Below are positions 62,440-64,000 of a stretch of DNA of 64,000 bases, piece by piece (positions within the stretch are counted from its first letter, which is position 1; the number at the start of each line of letters is the position of its first letter). The stretch is from NCBI GenBank assembly GCA_023395555.1, contig JAEWYQ010000048.1, positions 101,627 through 165,626 of the forward strand. Direction: 5' to 3'. The stretch comes from Bacillota bacterium (GTDB lineage Bacteria; Bacillota; Clostridia; Lachnospirales; Lachnospiraceae). The notes beneath the pieces were generated by a model that was given only the letters and a program-made list of their open reading frames with translations, was not told where the DNA came from and made no database searches. The position numbers were made by a program, and so were the translations under genes.

Positions 62440-64000
62440 GAATAAAAACGAGAAATAAGTTGTGGTTTCATTAAAAATAGAAAACAGTCCCGATCAGGCG
62501 GGATTTGGTTCCATTAACTTGAGTATTCGTTTCACATTGACCACAAACGCCGTAAAATACGTTTGCAGTCGCATAGCAGTTAAGCCCATGGAATCGGCTC
62601 TGCCAAGACCATGTGCCACCTTCATTTCACCGTTTTTTTCTTCAATGCGATGTCGGATACTCAATCGCTCTCGAAACCCTTCGCTGGCTTCAAACTCAAG
62701 TCTAAGGCGATTTTTCTCGTTCGGTTGTGTTATGTTGTAACACCCTGTCTTTGATTTTCCTATACGACATTGCTCACAAAGCGGGCATTTTCGGCACTTG
62801 ACTTTACTAAAAAAGTAATTCAGGTATGTGTTCCCATTCTCTGCCGTCTTCTTGCTAACCCGCATCGCCAGTTCCCCCACAGGACATTGAAGTAATCCTG
62901 CATCCTTGTTGAAACAAAAACCTTCATCCAACGGCGCAGCGGCTGCCGCCACAACGGCAGAATTGGTTTTTGCAAAAAGCTCTACGCTGTTTTCTTCGCA
63001 GATATCAAGGTTATCCTCGCTGACATACGCCATATCCCCAATAACTTCTTTGACCTGCACTCCGTTTTCTTGGGATTTTTCAAGTAAAGTCGGGAGTTGA
63101 TTACAATCCGGTGCGCCGCCATGTGTGACTTCAATACCTGTTATGATCCGTTCTTCGGTCATAGCAAGATGGTTCTTAAAACCGAAAAATGTGCTGTTTA
63201 CCTTTTTGTGTCCAAACCGTGCGTCCTCATCGTTCTTTGAGCGAATCTCACGGATACGGTCTGAATCCAGCAATTCCTTTATGCGTTCATACATCTCAAT
63301 CAAGGCAGACCTTTCACTATGCAGTATTTCCGTTCCAACGCTTTCAAGCAACCGATATGTATATTCGATCTCATCCGCCAAGTCAGCGGTTTCGCCTGGC
63401 TTATCGGGAAATTTCTCGGAAAGCTCCACCATCTCACGGTAGATTTCACGACGTAACTGTTTACTAAGCTCGCGCAAAACCTGTGTTACCGTTTTGGGTC
63501 GTGCATTCGCGTTTGTATGCGTGGAATCCACAATGATCGATGTGGATTTGATGAGTCCTTTTTCTATCGCCTGCTTGATGGTTTCCCGCAGCATTTCCTC
63601 TAATATATCTTCCGTAATGCGTGTCTTGCGGAATTTTGTGAGCAGACTGGGGTCAATCATCTCATCTTCCGGCTCCAAATCTAAAAAATATTTGTACGAC
63701 ATGTCGGTCTGTGCGCTGCCAATCAACCGCTCGTCTGACAAATCATACAGCTTCTTCAAAAACATCAGCTTAAACATCATTTCCGGTTCTTTTGCCGGAC
63801 GACCAAAGTTTTCGCAATATTGCTTTCGAAGCATTGGATTTACAAAGCTGAAATTTATCTTTTCCTTGATTTTGCGTAGTAAATTATCTTGGGGAATGAT
63901 TTGGTCATAAAGCCCTTGATACCGGGATAATGACAATTTCATTTGATCGTTGTTTTTCAGCATTTTTTGCCTCTCCCTTGCCTCGTTTATATGCATAATT
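62440..64000 (-). mobile_element. IS1182-type insertion sequence, cut by the window edge
   Basis: The element contains the transposase 62494-63963. Its left end should lie between the terminator at 62412 and 62494, and its right end outside or at the edge of the window, so inverted repeats and target duplication cannot be verified. The start given here is approximate. Confidence 0.6.
62494..63963 (-). CDS. IS1182 family transposase
   Basis: About 489 residues, apparently complete. It has the N-terminal domain found in IS5/IS1182 transposases (FSFVNPMLRKQYCENFGRPAKEPEMMFKLMFLKKLYDLSDE), a DDE core with IVDSTHTNANA and GDMAYVSEDN, the cysteine cluster KCRKCPLCEQC, and the C-terminal IRHRIEEKNGEMKVAHGLGR with the last acidic residue. 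The frame opens at 63996, but ATG 63963 with GAGAGG is preferred. It is intact, so the element may be active. It borders the putative island next to ssrA. Confidence 0.93.
   Translation of the reverse strand: MLKNNDQMKLSLSRYQGLYDQIIPQDNLLRKIKEKINFSFVNPMLRKQYCENFGRPAKEPEMMFKLMFLKKLYDLSDERLIGSAQTDMSYKYFLDLEPEDEMIDPSLLTKFRKTRITEDILEEMLRETIKQAIEKGLIKSTSIIVDSTHTNANARPKTVTQVLRELSKQLRREIYREMVELSEKFPDKPGETADLADEIEYTYRLLESVGTEILHSERSALIEMYERIKELLDSDRIREIRSKNDEDARFGHKKVNSTFFGFKNHLAMTEERIITGIEVTHGGAPDCNQLPTLLEKSQENGVQVKEVIGDMAYVSEDNLDICEENSVELFAKTNSAVVAAAAAPLDEGFCFNKDAGLLQCPVGELAMRVSKKTAENGNTYLNYFFSKVKCRKCPLCEQCRIGKSKTGCYNITQPNEKNRLRLEFEASEGFRERLSIRHRIEEKNGEMKVAHGLGRADSMGLTAMRLQTYFTAFVVNVKRILKLMEPNPA

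Overview
The window looks like a chromosome segment of an endospore-forming, low-to-moderate GC clostridium, most likely Lachnospiraceae or a close relative. Reasons: recN-spoIVB-spo0A with Spo0A boxes, clostridial-type lipoproteins and AGGAGG ribosome sites, the order gap-pgk-tpiA-gpmI-secG-rnr-smpB-ssrA, and a tmRNA tag reading ANDNYELAAA. The species cannot be named from sequence alone.

Region 1 (1-22,600) is a locus for alpha-mannan, probably yeast or fungal cell-wall mannan. It holds GH125 (partial) and GH38 alpha-mannosidases, a secreted CBM6-Ig-GH76-CBM6 endo-mannanase, a lipoprotein with two CBM6 domains, two solute-binding proteins (one fused to two predicted sugar-binding beta-sandwich domains), two pairs of sugar ABC permeases without any ATPase, an NHL-TPR-Yip1 membrane protein, a large DUF5696-like protein, an intracellular GH76, and a divergent GntR-LacI (AraR-type) regulator. 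A consensus promoter (TTGACA-17-TATAAT) drives the secreted part. Its -10 region shares 18 of 19 bases with the regulator's own promoter region, a good operator candidate. The surface proteins would bind and cut mannan, the permeases import fragments, and the cytoplasmic enzymes finish them.

Region 2 (22,600-31,300) encodes a cyclic beta-1,2-glucan synthase-type enzyme split into two genes by one in-frame TAA: a GT84/transglycosylase part and a GH94 phosphorylase-like part. Region 3 (31,300-37,000) holds a DUF975 membrane protein, a MATE exporter and a four-gene ABC importer whose binding protein resembles cysteine-binding CjaA. It is preceded by a strong promoter and a 23-codon leader ORF with three Cys codons. 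Region 4 (37,000-43,700) has two divergent, very large secreted proteins built of bacterial Ig-like repeats.

Region 5 (44,000-59,570) is core genome: recN, spoIVB, spo0A, the lower glycolysis operon, secG, rnr, smpB, a cell-wall-hydrolase-like protein with a 17-unit 18-bp repeat at its N-terminus, and ssrA. A 176-bp MITE-like element with 58-bp inverted repeats sits in the spo0A terminator, flanked by CTTTTT on both sides. Region 6 (59,570-64,000) looks acquired: a possible recombinase relic next to the tmRNA gene, a lipoprotein, an Ig-like coiled-coil protein, a degenerate copy of the tmRNA 3' end at 62,311, and an IS1182-type transposase running to the window edge.
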